From Paenibacillus silagei (GTDB taxonomy: Bacteria; Bacillota; Bacilli; Paenibacillales; Paenibacillaceae): 64,000 bases of DNA. A program made the position numbers and the translations under genes. Below the pieces are notes generated by a model. It made no database searches and was not told the DNA's origin. It was given only the letters and a program-made list of their open reading frames with translations. Where the stretch lies: positions 310,001 to 374,000 of the forward strand of contig NZ_JAGGLV010000002.1 of NCBI RefSeq assembly GCF_017874735.1, read 5' to 3'. Position 1 is the first letter of the stretch. Every line of letters starts with the position of its first letter. Shown in pieces: positions 51,421 to 60,003 of this stretch.

Positions 51421-52389
51421 TCAATAAGCCCGGCCTGTTACGAAAAAGGCGATATCGCGCAAATTGCGCTTGGTCCGGTTGCTTGGCAGCTGCTCCAGCG
51501 CATCCAGCGCCTTGGCGATATAGCGGGAAGCCAGCTCCTCCGCACGGGAAATCCCGTCGCCGGAGAGAATCAGATCAATAGCGCGTCCGACCCCTCTGTT
51601 CCCTTCACGAATCGCTTCAAGCTCTTCCAGCAGGCGGCCGCGGAGCCGCTCATCCTGCAGACTGTAGATGACAGGCAGAGTGATATTCCCCTGCCGCATA
51701 TCGCTTCCGGGCGGCTTGCCAATTTGCTTCTCCGTTCCGGAGAGATCGAGCAGATCATCACGGATTTGAAACGCCATCCCAACGTTATATCCGTAATTAT
51801 AGAGGAGCCTGGCCGTTCCCGGCTCCGCATCTGCAGCCAGAGCGCCAAGCTGACAGCTGACGGCAATCAGCAGCGCTGTCTTACGGCGGATTCTCCGCAG
51901 ATAATGGCGCACGCTCTGTCCGCTGTTGAAGAAGTCGCGGATCTGCTCCATCTCTCCGATGGACATCTCTACCATGGCTTTGGAGAGAATCTGATGAATC
52001 AGGGGATTTTTCAGCCCTGAAGTCATCACGAGTGCCTTGGCATAAATATAGTCGCCGGTGTACATGGCGATCTTGTCGCCCCATTTCGCCTTGACGGTAG
52101 GCTCTCCCCGCCGGAGCTCCGCATCGTCAATGACATCATCGTGGACCAGTGAGGCGCTGTGAATCAGCTCCAGCGGAATCGCGACGCGCTTCAGCTTATC
52201 GAGATCATAGGTCCCGAATTTGCCGCCCATCAGAACGAATACCGGCCGGAGCCGCTTGCCCCCAGCTCTCAGCAGATGCAGCGAGGTCTCGCTCAGCAGG
52301 TCATCATCCCCCTGGACACTGCGGTACAGCTCTTTCTCAATCTGATCCATATCTTTGTTCAGCAAGCCGAATATTTGCAGTCGCTTCAT
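51421..52389 (-). CDS. hepT: Heptaprenyl diphosphate synthase component II
   Basis: The catalytic subunit that makes the C35 side chain of menaquinone-7. ATG 52389 overlaps the mqnA TGA (ATGA). The 322 residues contain the first Asp-rich motif VHDDVIDDAELRRG, GGKRLRPVFVLMGG and the second motif FQIRDDLLDLSG. It needs HepS (component I), encoded at 55472-56341 in the same operon. Confidence 0.94.
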   Translation of the reverse strand: MKRLQIFGLLNKDMDQIEKELYRSVQGDDDLLSETSLHLLRAGGKRLRPVFVLMGGKFGTYDLDKLKRVAIPLELIHSASLVHDDVIDDAELRRGEPTVKAKWGDKIAMYTGDYIYAKALVMTSGLKNPLIHQILSKAMVEMSIGEMEQIRDFFNSGQSVRHYLRRIRRKTALLIAVSCQLGALAADAEPGTARLLYNYGYNVGMAFQIRDDLLDLSGTEKQIGKPPGSDMRQGNITLPVIYSLQDERLRGRLLEELEAIREGNRGVGRAIDLILSGDGISRAEELASRYIAKALDALEQLPSNRTKRNLRDIAFFVTGRAY

Positions 52390-53246
52390 TCTTTCACCCG
52401 TGTCAGCAGATTGTGGCTCCAAAGCTCCATCTTCACTTCCTGCGGCAGCAGGCCCATTTCATAGGCATAGCGGAAATAGAGGTTCAGACCTTCCTGCTGC
52501 CTTTCCCCAAAGTCATAACATAAATTACGGAAGTAATCTCTCCAATAGGAGGCCGTGCCCCCGATCGTGCAGCAGGCTTCGTGAATTACCGGTCCCAGCT
52601 CATTCAGGCCGCGTCTCTTGCTCCGCTCGAAGGCTTCAGCAATCTCGGCAATGGCCTCAGGATTCAGGGCTGCAGCCCTGCGGTTGACCGCCCACACAGC
52701 AAAGGTCATACTGTGGCCCGTCCATTCCTTCCACAGCTCGCCCAGATCCGTCACTTCATAGCCCTGATCCTGCCAGGAGGCGCGGATGGCATGGTCTCCG
52801 ATCAGGAGCCCGGCATCCGCCTGCTGCATCATAGTGTTCAGATCGGGATCGCTGCTAATGTACTCCGGACTAGTGCCTAAGGCCTTGTGCATCAGGATCT
52901 TCAGCAGATTGACCGAGGTAGCCGAAGTATTCGTCACGGCTATCGTTCCGCTGCCAAGCTGCTGTAACGGCTTTTTGGAGAAAAGAAATATTGACCGCAC
53001 CGGACCGTCCGCGCTGACGGACAGACCGGGCAGCAGCAGCAGCCGGTCGCTGGCCGCTGCATAAGCAAAGGAGGATAAAGCCCCAACATGAATATCTCCT
53101 GCTGCCATGCCCCGGTTAAGCACAGCAGGCACCTCACTCACCATTTCAGCAGGAAAGCTTAAAGAAGAGGGATCGAAATAATGATAGACCGGCCATGAAT
53201 TGGTATAGCTGATTTTGCCGATGACGGTGTGTTCCAGGTCTGTCAC
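52386..53246 (-). CDS. mqnA: Chorismate dehydratase MqnA (futalosine pathway)
   Basis: The first step of the futalosine route to menaquinone removes water from chorismate to give 3-enolpyruvyl-benzoate. The 286-residue periplasmic-binding-protein-like fold starts KISYTNSWPVYHYF and has EVPAVLNRGMAAGDIHVGALSSFAYA, LFSKKPLQQL, TNTSATSVNLLKIL and LLIGDHAIRA. The start is GTG 53244-53246 and overlaps ubiX (GTGA). MqnA and MqnD share this fold; MqnA is preferred because of the SYTNSWP-type start and its place beside chorismate genes. No mqnB/C/D is in the window. Confidence 0.85.
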   Translation of the reverse strand: MTDLEHTVIGKISYTNSWPVYHYFDPSSLSFPAEMVSEVPAVLNRGMAAGDIHVGALSSFAYAAASDRLLLLPGLSVSADGPVRSIFLFSKKPLQQLGSGTIAVTNTSATSVNLLKILMHKALGTSPEYISSDPDLNTMMQQADAGLLIGDHAIRASWQDQGYEVTDLGELWKEWTGHSMTFAVWAVNRRAAALNPEAIAEIAEAFERSKRRGLNELGPVIHEACCTIGGTASYWRDYFRNLCYDFGERQQEGLNLYFRYAYEMGLLPQEVKMELWSHNLLTRVKE

Positions 53247-53851
53247 CCTTCATCCCCCCATCTGCGAAATAAAGTATGCTCAATCCCGAAGCTGTCGAGC
53301 ACCTTGCCCACCATGAAATTGACCAGATCATCCATGGTGGCAGGACCGTAATAGAACGCCGGCATTGCCGGAATCAGCTTGACGCCCATCCGCGACAGCT
53401 TCAGCATATTCTCCAGGTGAATCGCATGCAGCGGTGTCTCCCGGGGCACCAGAACGAGCGGACGGCCCTCCTTCAGCATGACATCCGCTGCCCGCGTCAT
53501 CAGATTGTCCGAGCTGCCATGTGCTACAGCAGACAGTGTTCCCATCGAGCAGGGCATAATAATCATCCCCTCTGTCCGGAAGGATCCACTGGCAATTGAA
53601 GCGCCTATATCCTGTACCGGGTGATACAGAAGAGAACCGGGATAGCTGCCGAACTGCTCATTCAGCAGTCCTTCCCGGTCAGTTACAGCATAACCCAGCT
53701 CCTCCTTGAAGACACGCCAGCCTGCATTACTGACAACCAGATGTACTGTATAACCGAGGGACAGCAGGGTCTCTGTCAGCCGGATGCCGTAGATCGCCCC
53801 GCTCGCACCGGTAATGCCAACCACGAAGTTCTTAGGCTTAAGTTCGGTCAT
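53243..53851 (-). CDS. ubiX: Flavin prenyltransferase UbiX
   Basis: Makes the prenylated FMN used by UbiD-type decarboxylases. The 202 residues have VGITGASGAIYGIRLTETLL and HLVVSNAGWRVFKEE. Also present are MIIMPCSMGTLSAVAHGSSDNLMTRAADVMLKEGRPLVLVPRETPL and the C-terminal MPAFYYGP. In futalosine organisms a UbiX/UbiD-like pair is thought to remove the carboxyl group before methylation. No ubiD is adjacent. The ATG overlaps the mqnP stop. Confidence 0.92.
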   Translation of the reverse strand: MTELKPKNFVVGITGASGAIYGIRLTETLLSLGYTVHLVVSNAGWRVFKEELGYAVTDREGLLNEQFGSYPGSLLYHPVQDIGASIASGSFRTEGMIIMPCSMGTLSAVAHGSSDNLMTRAADVMLKEGRPLVLVPRETPLHAIHLENMLKLSRMGVKLIPAMPAFYYGPATMDDLVNFMVGKVLDSFGIEHTLFRRWGDEG

Positions 53852-54723
53852 TTGTAGAACTGCACCACCAGGTCAATCAGAGTAAAGGAAAAGACCACAA
53901 TGCTAAGTACACCGTTCATGGTGAAGAAGGCGGTCTGCAGCTTGCTTAGATCACCCGGAGACACAATGTAGTGCTCATAGAACAGAATAATATAAGCAAT
54001 CACCATGCCGGCCACATACCACCAGCTCAGTTCCGTGATGAACAAGAGAGAGATGAAGCCCAGGGCTGTCAGCAGATGAAAGACCTTGGCAATCCCCAGC
54101 GCACGGGCCACCCCGAAGCGCACCGGAATCGAATACAGTCCTTCCTTGCGGTCGAAGTCCACATCCTGGCAGGAGTAGATGATATCAAAGCCTGCTGTCC
54201 AGAATACGATCGTGAAATAGAAGATCATAGCAGTCAAGTCCACTGTTCCTGTAACTGCAACCCAGCCGCCGAGAGGCGCAAGGGCAATGGTAAGCCCGAG
54301 AATCAGGTGACAGGCCCAGGTGAAGCGTTTGGTGAAGGAATAGAGGACCAGCAGAAAAACAGCAATCGGCAGCAGCTTCGCTGACAGCGGATTGAGCTTG
54401 AAGGCTGCCCAGAACAGCAAAAAGAACGAGAACGCGATGAACAGCGTTACCTCTCCAACCTTCAGTAATCCTGCCGGAATGGCTCTGCCCGCTGTCCGCG
54501 GATTCTTCGCATCACTGATCCGGTCGATCAGCCGGTTAAGCCCCATAGCCGCGCTGCGTGCGCCGAACATAGCAACAACCACCCATCCGATCTGGCTCCA
54601 GGAGGGCAGTTCCCCAAACATAACTACTGAACCCAGCAAGGCCCCCATAAAGGCAAAAGGTAAAGCAAAAACCGTGTGTTCGAATTTAATCATTTGTAGA
54701 AAAATACCGATTTTCTTAAACAT
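53848..54723 (-). CDS. mqnP: UbiA-family prenyltransferase (MqnP-like)
   Basis: An integral membrane enzyme that attaches the prenyl chain to the aromatic headgroup. ATG 54723 follows AAGGAG. The 291 residues have eight or nine membrane helices, the first Asp-rich motif NRLIDRISDAKNPRTAGRAI and the second DVDFDRKEGLYSIPVRFG. It resembles 4-hydroxybenzoate polyprenyltransferases (UbiA) more than MenA, which together with MqnA suggests a futalosine-derived acceptor. It overlaps menG by 8 bp. Confidence 0.85.
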   Translation of the reverse strand: MFKKIGIFLQMIKFEHTVFALPFAFMGALLGSVVMFGELPSWSQIGWVVVAMFGARSAAMGLNRLIDRISDAKNPRTAGRAIPAGLLKVGEVTLFIAFSFFLLFWAAFKLNPLSAKLLPIAVFLLVLYSFTKRFTWACHLILGLTIALAPLGGWVAVTGTVDLTAMIFYFTIVFWTAGFDIIYSCQDVDFDRKEGLYSIPVRFGVARALGIAKVFHLLTALGFISLLFITELSWWYVAGMVIAYIILFYEHYIVSPGDLSKLQTAFFTMNGVLSIVVFSFTLIDLVVQFYK

Positions 54724-55468
54724 TACAGTTCTCCTTGAGTCCAAGATGTAACGCCGCGATGCCACCGTTCAAGGGGAACGATTCCACTTTTGTAAGTCCG
54801 GTATCCCGGAAGATCTCCTCTAATTGCTTCCTGTCCGGGAAGAGTGCCAGTGATTCAGGAAGCCATTTATATTGCTCATACCGCTTGGCGAACAGCCTGC
54901 CGAGCAGCGGAAGCACACGCTGGAAATAAAAATAATAAATACCTTTGAACGGCTGCTTCATCGGCTTCGACAGCTCCAGGCAGACCACCATACCGCCGGG
55001 CTTCACCACGCGCTTCATCTCACTCAGCACCTGTACGGGATCAGGCACATTACGAAGTCCAAAGCCAATCGTGGCGTAATCGAAGGAATTATCACCGAAC
55101 GGCAGCTCCATCGCATTCCCCTGAATCAGGGAGATGCGGTCCTGCAATCCGCGCGCTTCCACCTTACGCCGTCCCACCTCCAGCATGCCTGCGCTGAAGT
55201 CCAGTCCCATGACATTCCCGGTCTCGCTCGCATCAGCGAGGGCAATGCTCCAATCACAGGTACCGCAGCACAGGTCTACTGCCGAGTCCCCGCGCTTCAT
55301 GCCCATCTTGCGCATGGTGAACTTCCGCCAGGCCTTATGACGCCGAAAGCTCAGAATATCATTCATCAGATCATACTTGCCGGCAATGCTCTCAAATACC
55401 GAATGGACAAACTGCTCCTTCGGCTTGTCGCCTTGCCCACCTGTTAGGGTAACTTTATCTACTGTCAT
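54716..55468 (-). CDS. menG: Demethylmenaquinone methyltransferase
   Basis: The last step of menaquinone synthesis (C-methylation with SAM). The 250 residues match MenG/UbiE: FVHSVFESIAGKYDLMNDILSF, DLCCGTCDWSIALADAS, GLDFSAGMLEVGRRKV, LPFGDNSFDYATIGFGLRNVPD and KPGGMVVCLELSKP. ATG 55468. Three bases separate it from hepS. Confidence 0.94.
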   Translation of the reverse strand: MTVDKVTLTGGQGDKPKEQFVHSVFESIAGKYDLMNDILSFRRHKAWRKFTMRKMGMKRGDSAVDLCCGTCDWSIALADASETGNVMGLDFSAGMLEVGRRKVEARGLQDRISLIQGNAMELPFGDNSFDYATIGFGLRNVPDPVQVLSEMKRVVKPGGMVVCLELSKPMKQPFKGIYYFYFQRVLPLLGRLFAKRYEQYKWLPESLALFPDRKQLEEIFRDTGLTKVESFPLNGGIAALHLGLKENCNV

Positions 55469-55471
55469 TCT

Positions 55472-56341
55472 CTAACCCTCCACGGCAGCTTGTCCGGAAA
55501 TTTTCATTTGCAGAAGCAGGCGGTCCAGTGCAGCTCTAAGCTGACCCGCCAGATCCTCGTCCCTGATCCCCTGCAATAACGACTGAATGGACGCGAGCGA
55601 GCTATGCAGCTTGTCCGTCAGCAGCGTATCGCATTTGCATCTCAGCTTCAGCTTCTGCCAATCCTTGGGGTCCAGAGTCTGCCCCTTAAGCTGCTGGCGT
55701 TCCTCTTCAGTCGCCGACTCCATCACCTTCCAGTAAGCATAGCCCTCCAGCGCACTTGCCGGAGCTGTCCCCCGGCGCAATTCCAGGGCTGCTGTCTCAC
55801 ACTGGCTGAATTCGGCGAGCAGCTTCTGCCAGATATCTCTAAGGGACTCTTCAATCATCGGTGTAAAAGAAAGAAACAGCCGCATATTGAGCTGTACCGT
55901 GTGCTTCAAGTATTGTTCGGCCGGGACAAGCGTTCCGCTCATCTTGCCGTAAAGATTGGCCTTCATGACATTGAAATCAGCGATAGCCGCGCTCAATATG
56001 CCAACCATTTCAACCTGACCGTGTCTCGCGAGCAGATGGTAGAACCAGCTGCTGAAATAATCACCGGCCAGAACCTTCAGCTGGCGGGTGCGCATCATAT
56101 CGCCGCCGGGCTCTTCATGATTCCGGTCAATGCTCTCATGGGTATCCAGTCCAAGCTGGACGAGTCCGGTCACCAGGGTGAACAGCTCTGCCTGCTGGAA
56201 GTCTGCCCCCCGGCCCCTGCCGAGAAAAATATATAACAAATGACCCCGCCCGTCTGAGAACGGCGGCAGTTCCGTATGCCGCTGAATCATATCGTAGTCG
56301 GTGTAGGGTTTAGCCAGTTGCGGTATGCGGTACGGTTTCAT
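55472..56341 (-). CDS. hepS: Heptaprenyl diphosphate synthase component I
   Basis: The regulatory subunit of HepST. ATG 56341 was chosen over 56359 because GGAGG lies 6 nt upstream. The 289-residue helical protein has DGRGHLLYIFLGRGRGADFQQAE (written in full length in the family as the N-terminal signature), LDTHESID, and RTRQLKVLAGDYFSSWFYHLLA, matching the HEPPP_synt_1 family (B. subtilis HepS, 251 aa). It is the first gene of hepS-menG-mqnP-ubiX-mqnA-hepT. Confidence 0.85.
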   Translation of the reverse strand: MKPYRIPQLAKPYTDYDMIQRHTELPPFSDGRGHLLYIFLGRGRGADFQQAELFTLVTGLVQLGLDTHESIDRNHEEPGGDMMRTRQLKVLAGDYFSSWFYHLLARHGQVEMVGILSAAIADFNVMKANLYGKMSGTLVPAEQYLKHTVQLNMRLFLSFTPMIEESLRDIWQKLLAEFSQCETAALELRRGTAPASALEGYAYWKVMESATEEERQQLKGQTLDPKDWQKLKLRCKCDTLLTDKLHSSLASIQSLLQGIRDEDLAGQLRAALDRLLLQMKISGQAAVEG

Positions 56342-56455
56342 TTTAGCCTCCGAAGCCATTGACGTTTGTCAAACTCATTGTTCACAATCTTGTCTATTAT
56401 ATCACATGTTTTTTTGTCACGCACGGGTGAAGCCTTCTAGTTTCAATTACCCGGT

Positions 56456-56995
56456 TCAGGGATAAATGAACTGCTTTTTCCACAGCTCGCTTTCGCTAAT
56501 ACGGAAGCCGTTCTTCAGCGAATCGGGAAGAGGCGAATTGCCTGCGTTCTCCAGCGCCTCCTGCAGCAGGGGGCTCCACTCGCTGCGGCGGATATCACCG
56601 GCAAGGAGCAGGCGGCGGGTATCCAGCCACCTATCCTCTGCCACCACACGCAGCAGCAGCTGGTCTACGTTCGAAGTCTCCTGAATCGCGAACCCGATAG
56701 CCAGAGCCATGTTACGGTACAGCTCCTGCGGTTCGTGGGCATCACCGTTCACCTTGAGATCCATAGACAATACCCCGTTCTCCCAGCCTGCCTTGTCAAT
56801 CATCAGACTGAAGGGAATCTCACTGAGCGCATCTACCAGATTGTCATTCTCCAGTACCAGGCCATCCGGGCCTATCGTCTGTACTGCGCTATAGTTACTC
56901 TGGGCAGTTATAACGTTGCCGGCCAGTTGCGGCAGCAGCAGGGTAGTAGCTGCACTAAGCAGCAACGCCGTTCCGATCAGCCAGCTCCGGTTCAT
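56456..56995 (-). CDS. Hypothetical exported or membrane-anchored protein
   Basis: I do not recognise this 179-residue product. It has an N-terminal hydrophobic segment (about 4-26, SWLIGTALLLSAATTLLLPQLAG), then a soluble domain with mixed strands and helices (PFSLMIDKAGWENGVLSMDLKV, YRNMALAIGFAIQETSNVDQLLLRVV, WKKQFIYP at the end). No cysteine lipobox is present. AGGGAGG precedes ATG 56995, and a good -10 (TATAAT, minus, 57040-57035) lies 40 bp upstream. It lies between mtrB and hepS, where B. subtilis has nothing similar. Confidence 0.7.
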   Translation of the reverse strand: MNRSWLIGTALLLSAATTLLLPQLAGNVITAQSNYSAVQTIGPDGLVLENDNLVDALSEIPFSLMIDKAGWENGVLSMDLKVNGDAHEPQELYRNMALAIGFAIQETSNVDQLLLRVVAEDRWLDTRRLLLAGDIRRSEWSPLLQEALENAGNSPLPDSLKNGFRISESELWKKQFIYP

Positions 56996-57077
56996 AACAT
57001 GCCTCCCTACTCATAGTTTCCGCTGCTATGCAGGATTATACGGCACCGCAGAGCGCCCCATATCTAGTTATATTTTG

Positions 57078-57103
57078 AAAAAAAGCAGGCTATGCCTGCT
57101 TTT
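57078..57103. terminator. Terminator after mtrB
   Basis: AAAAGCAGGC-TAT-GCCTGCTTTT (57081-57103), a symmetrical hairpin with T/A runs on both sides. Ends the mtrB transcript and separates it from the next gene. Confidence 0.8.
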
Positions 57104-57351
57104 CAGCTTTCACTCTCTAATTGTCCGTGTTTGCTCCAGATTTCAGCCTTGCCGCGGATTTTCATTGCTGAGGTGTGATCGGTGAATTGGGCAATGAGCA
57201 CCTCGCCTTTGTCCAGCTTCTCCGTATGGTGAAACCGTGTGTCCAGCCCTCTGGTCAGCCCGATGACCTGAACACCGTTCTCCTTGGCCTTGACTACGAT
57301 ATAGTCGCTGCCGGACGGTGCAGGATTCACTTCATTCTTCTTCTCAGTCAT
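57103..57351 (-). CDS. mtrB: Trp RNA-binding attenuation protein (TRAP)
   Basis: Forms an 11-subunit ring that binds tryptophan and (G/U)AG repeats. ATG 57351 is preceded by GAGGAGG. The 82-residue product contains [40 protein letters not shown] and [11 protein letters not shown], nearly identical to known TRAP proteins. The RNA-contacting Lys/Arg residues and the Trp-pocket Thr/His/Gly run (GLTRG, FTDHTSA) are intact. In B. subtilis mtrB follows folE (mtrA); here it directly follows hbs and no folE is nearby. Its target is the trp leader at 46813-46871. Confidence 0.95.
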   Translation of the reverse strand: MTEKKNEVNPAPSGSDYIVVKAKENGVQVIGLTRGLDTRFHHTEKLDKGEVLIAQFTDHTSAMKIRGKAEIWSKHGQLESES

Positions 57352-57379
57352 TGTAATCCTCCTCAAAGTTTATGAGCCT

Positions 57380-57414
57380 CTCTCAAAAACAAATGCCGCC
57401 CTGGAAGGCGGCAT
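57380..57414 (-). terminator. Terminator after hbs
   Basis: ATGCCGCC (57393-57400) and GGCGGCAT (57407-57414) with a TTTGTTTTTG tail on the minus strand. mtrB lies downstream and would need read-through or its own promoter. Confidence 0.75.
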
Positions 57415-57455
57415 CGTTGGTATTCAAGGACTATGGGGCAGATATGTAGAAATCT

Positions 57456-57728
57456 TTATTTGATTCCGTCTTTCAGCGCTTTACCGGGTTTGAAAGCCGG
57501 TACTTTGCTTGAAGGAATTTCGATTTCTTCACCAGTCTGCGGGTTGCGGCCTTTACGTGCGGAACGTTCGCGCACTTCAAAGTTTCCGAAGCCAACCAGC
57601 TGAACCTTATCGCCGCTTTGCAGTGCACCTGTGATAGCTTCAAAAACAGCATCTACCGCTTTCGTAGCGTCTTTTTTGGGAAGTTCAGTTGCTTCTGTAA
57701 CTACGTTGATCAAATCTGATTTATTCAT
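57456..57728 (-). CDS. hbs: DNA-binding protein HU
   Basis: A 90-residue nucleoid-associated histone-like protein: [20 protein letters not shown], then the dimer helices, [28 protein letters not shown] (beta arm with RNPQTG) and the C-terminal [25 protein letters not shown] precedes ATG 57728. Position between spoIVA and mtrB matches B. subtilis. Confidence 0.97.
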   Translation of the reverse strand: MNKSDLINVVTEATELPKKDATKAVDAVFEAITGALQSGDKVQLVGFGNFEVRERSARKGRNPQTGEEIEIPSSKVPAFKPGKALKDGIK

Positions 57729-57760
57729 GTCTTCTCACCTCCCTGGTTAAAAGTTCCGGT

Positions 57761-57789
57761 ATCATACACTCTTTCCGTTTCAACGTAAA
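57761..57789 (-). promoter_or_regulatory. Candidate hbs promoter
   Basis: On the minus strand TTTACG (57789-57784), 17-bp spacer, TATGAT (57766-57761), 33 bp before the hbs start. The rest of this 354-bp gap shows an inverted pair TAGTAATA / TATTACTA (near 57855 and 57950) and a stretch similar to the 4.3 kb repeat (CCCTTCATT..GCTGCAATTG, 57920-57945). Confidence 0.5.
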
Positions 57790-58036
57790 ATATACGTGAT
57801 AATCCCGTTTAATGCTAGTAACTGGCGCCTCTCTTCTAGAAGCGCAACAAACTTATAGTAATACAGCCCAACCATAATATCAAGGCGTTCCTCAAAAAAG
57901 GAGCAGAAAGTAGCAGGTTTCCCTTCATTCCGCTGCAATTGCGCAGTCTATTACTACCAGTTATGCCGTAAAAGCGGAAGCTTTCCAGGGAGAATTCCCC
58001 TTTTCCACTCTAGCAGTGAAAGGGCCCGGAAAGAGC

Positions 58037-58061
58037 AAAAGAGCGGGAAAAGCTCCCGCTC
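58037..58061 (-). terminator. Terminator after spoIVA
   Basis: GAGCGGGA (58041-58048) and TCCCGCTC (58054-58061), with TTTTGCTC following on the minus strand. Confidence 0.75.
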
Positions 58062-58082
58062 CAAAGGACAAGCCTATTTCAT

Positions 58083-59561
58083 TTAGAGGATGATGGCGAT
58101 CAGGCCGCCTGAACCTTCGTTGATAATCCGGCCCAGCGTTTCCTGCAGCTTGTAGCGGGCATTGTCCGGCATCATCGCGATCTTGCCCTGAATGCCCTCT
58201 CGGACTATGGAATGCAGGGACCGGCCGAAGATATCGGATTCCCAGATTTTGATCGGGTCATTCTCAAAGTCCTGCATCAGGTAGCGCACCAGCTCTTCAC
58301 TCTGCTTCTCTGTACCGATAATCGGCGAGAATTCCGACTCGACATCCACCCGGATCATATGAATCGACGGCGCCGTAGCCTTCAACCGGACTCCGAAGCG
58401 GGAGCCTTGGCGGATCAGCTCAGGCTCATCCAGCGCCATCTCGGCCAGAGAAGGTGCGGCGATGCCATACCCCGTGGTCTTAACCATTTCCAGCGCTTCC
58501 GAGAAGCGGTCATATTCGCGCTTGGCGTGGGAGAAGTCCTGCATCAGCTGGAGCAGGTGATCCTTGCCGCGAATCTCGACCCCGACTACCTCCATCAGCA
58601 CCTGATCATACAGCTCTTCGGGAGCGTAGAGGTCAATCTCGGCTACCCCCTGGCCCATGTTCATGCCGCTGAGGCCTGCCCGGTCGATGAAATCATATTC
58701 GGTAAACTGGGAGACCAGGCGGTCCACATCGCGCAGACGACGGATATCCTTCACGGTATCACGGACGGAATTCTCATAGCTGCTGCGCAGCCAGTGATTC
58801 TCGCCCAGCACCATCACCCAGCTCGGCAGGTTAACATTAACTTCATGTACAGGGAATTCATACAGTACTTCGCGCAGGACACCAGTCACATCGTCCTCGG
58901 TCATATTCGCAGCGCTGAGCGTCATCACCGGAATATCATATTTGAGGGCAAGCTCACTGCGAAGCTGCTGGACTTCCTCACTGCGCGGCCGGGTGGAGTT
59001 GATGACCAGCACGAACGGCTTGCCGACCTCCTTCAGCTCTGCGATCACGCGCTCTTCGGAATCGACATACGAGCTCCGTGGAATCTCGGCAATCGTACCG
59101 TCGGTAGTCACTACCACACCCAGAGTCGAGTGCTCCTGAATGACCTTGCGTGTCCCGATTTCAGCCGCTTCCTGGAAAGGAATCGGTTCCTCGAACCATG
59201 GGGTCGAGATCATCCGCGGACCATTCTCATCCTCATACCCTTTTGCGCCTTCCACTGCATAGCCTACACAATCGACCAGCCGGACGTTAACCTCCAGGCC
59301 TTCGGCCACCTTAATCTGCACCGCATTGTTGGGTACGAATTTAGGCTCGGTAGTCATAATAGTTTTGCCTGCCGCACTTTGCGGCAGCTCATCGACCGCT
59401 CTTACCCGGTCTGCTTCACTCGTGATGTTCGGCAGAACAATCGTTTCCATGAAGCGCTTGATGAATGTCGATTTCCCCGTGCGAACCGCGCCGACGACGC
59501 CAAGATAAATGTCTCCGCCGGTACGCTCGGCAATGTCCTTGAAAATATCCACTTTTTCCAA
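58083..59561 (-). CDS. spoIVA: Stage IV sporulation protein A (spore coat basement layer ATPase)
   Basis: Polymerises on the forespore surface with ATP hydrolysis to anchor the coat. TTG 59559-59561 has AGGAGGGG 7 nt upstream and gives MEKVDIFKDIAERTGGDIYL and exactly 492 residues, the B. subtilis length. Walker A GAVRTGKST is at 24-32. TIMTTEPKFVPN, VDCVGYAVEGAKGYEDENGPRM and the C-terminal NEGSGGLIAIIL (membrane-associating tail) are conserved. A candidate sigma-E promoter lies upstream. Confidence 0.97.
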   Translation of the reverse strand: MEKVDIFKDIAERTGGDIYLGVVGAVRTGKSTFIKRFMETIVLPNITSEADRVRAVDELPQSAAGKTIMTTEPKFVPNNAVQIKVAEGLEVNVRLVDCVGYAVEGAKGYEDENGPRMISTPWFEEPIPFQEAAEIGTRKVIQEHSTLGVVVTTDGTIAEIPRSSYVDSEERVIAELKEVGKPFVLVINSTRPRSEEVQQLRSELALKYDIPVMTLSAANMTEDDVTGVLREVLYEFPVHEVNVNLPSWVMVLGENHWLRSSYENSVRDTVKDIRRLRDVDRLVSQFTEYDFIDRAGLSGMNMGQGVAEIDLYAPEELYDQVLMEVVGVEIRGKDHLLQLMQDFSHAKREYDRFSEALEMVKTTGYGIAAPSLAEMALDEPELIRQGSRFGVRLKATAPSIHMIRVDVESEFSPIIGTEKQSEELVRYLMQDFENDPIKIWESDIFGRSLHSIVREGIQGKIAMMPDNARYKLQETLGRIINEGSGGLIAIIL

Positions 59562-59761
59562 AAGAGATCCCCTCCTCATATTACTCCGAAGAAAAAATGC
59601 CTGAAGAGCATCGACTTCGCGTTCCGCCGGCAAACTGACCCTTGCAGGACAACCACCGGACTAAGCTTTGCCCGCCCGAAGCCTAGCTTACTTGCCTGAG
59701 GCGAAGCAAGGTTGCCCCGCGCTAAACTCCGAATGCTCGGACATGCATTTGGACTAGTATC

Positions 59762-59790
59762 ATCATATGTATCCGTAACGGATTTATGAC
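59762..59790 (-). promoter_or_regulatory. Candidate sigma-E promoter of spoIVA
   Basis: On the minus strand GTCATAA (59790-59784), 14-bp spacer, CATATGAT (59769-59762), about 200 bp before spoIVA. It agrees with the sigma-E pattern (-35 with ATA, -10 CATA-n-n-AT). The gap 59562-60003 (442 bp) otherwise holds the yphF terminator, a direct repeat AGCTCGCCACT near 59837 and a small CTTGC/GCAAG hairpin. Confidence 0.5.
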
Positions 59791-59944
59791 CAGCGTCCGC
59801 GCATTTTTGCATCTGAAATTTCGTATACCCGCTCTAGCTCGCCACTAGCTCGCCACTGCGTCAAGACACCCGGAAGTCTTCTCATCAAGTCTATGAGGGC
59901 GGCTTGCGGCCTAGAACTACTATCCATTCTGAGACTCCCCATAC

Positions 59945-59984
59945 AAAAAGGCAGCAACCCCCGCTCTCGGAGAACTGCTGCCTT
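59945..59984 (-). terminator. Terminator after the YphF-like gene
   Basis: AAGGCAGCA (59948-59956) and TGCTGCCTT (59976-59984), with TTTTTG on the minus strand. Confidence 0.8.
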
Positions 59985-60003
59985 AATTTATAATAGTATA
60001 TTG

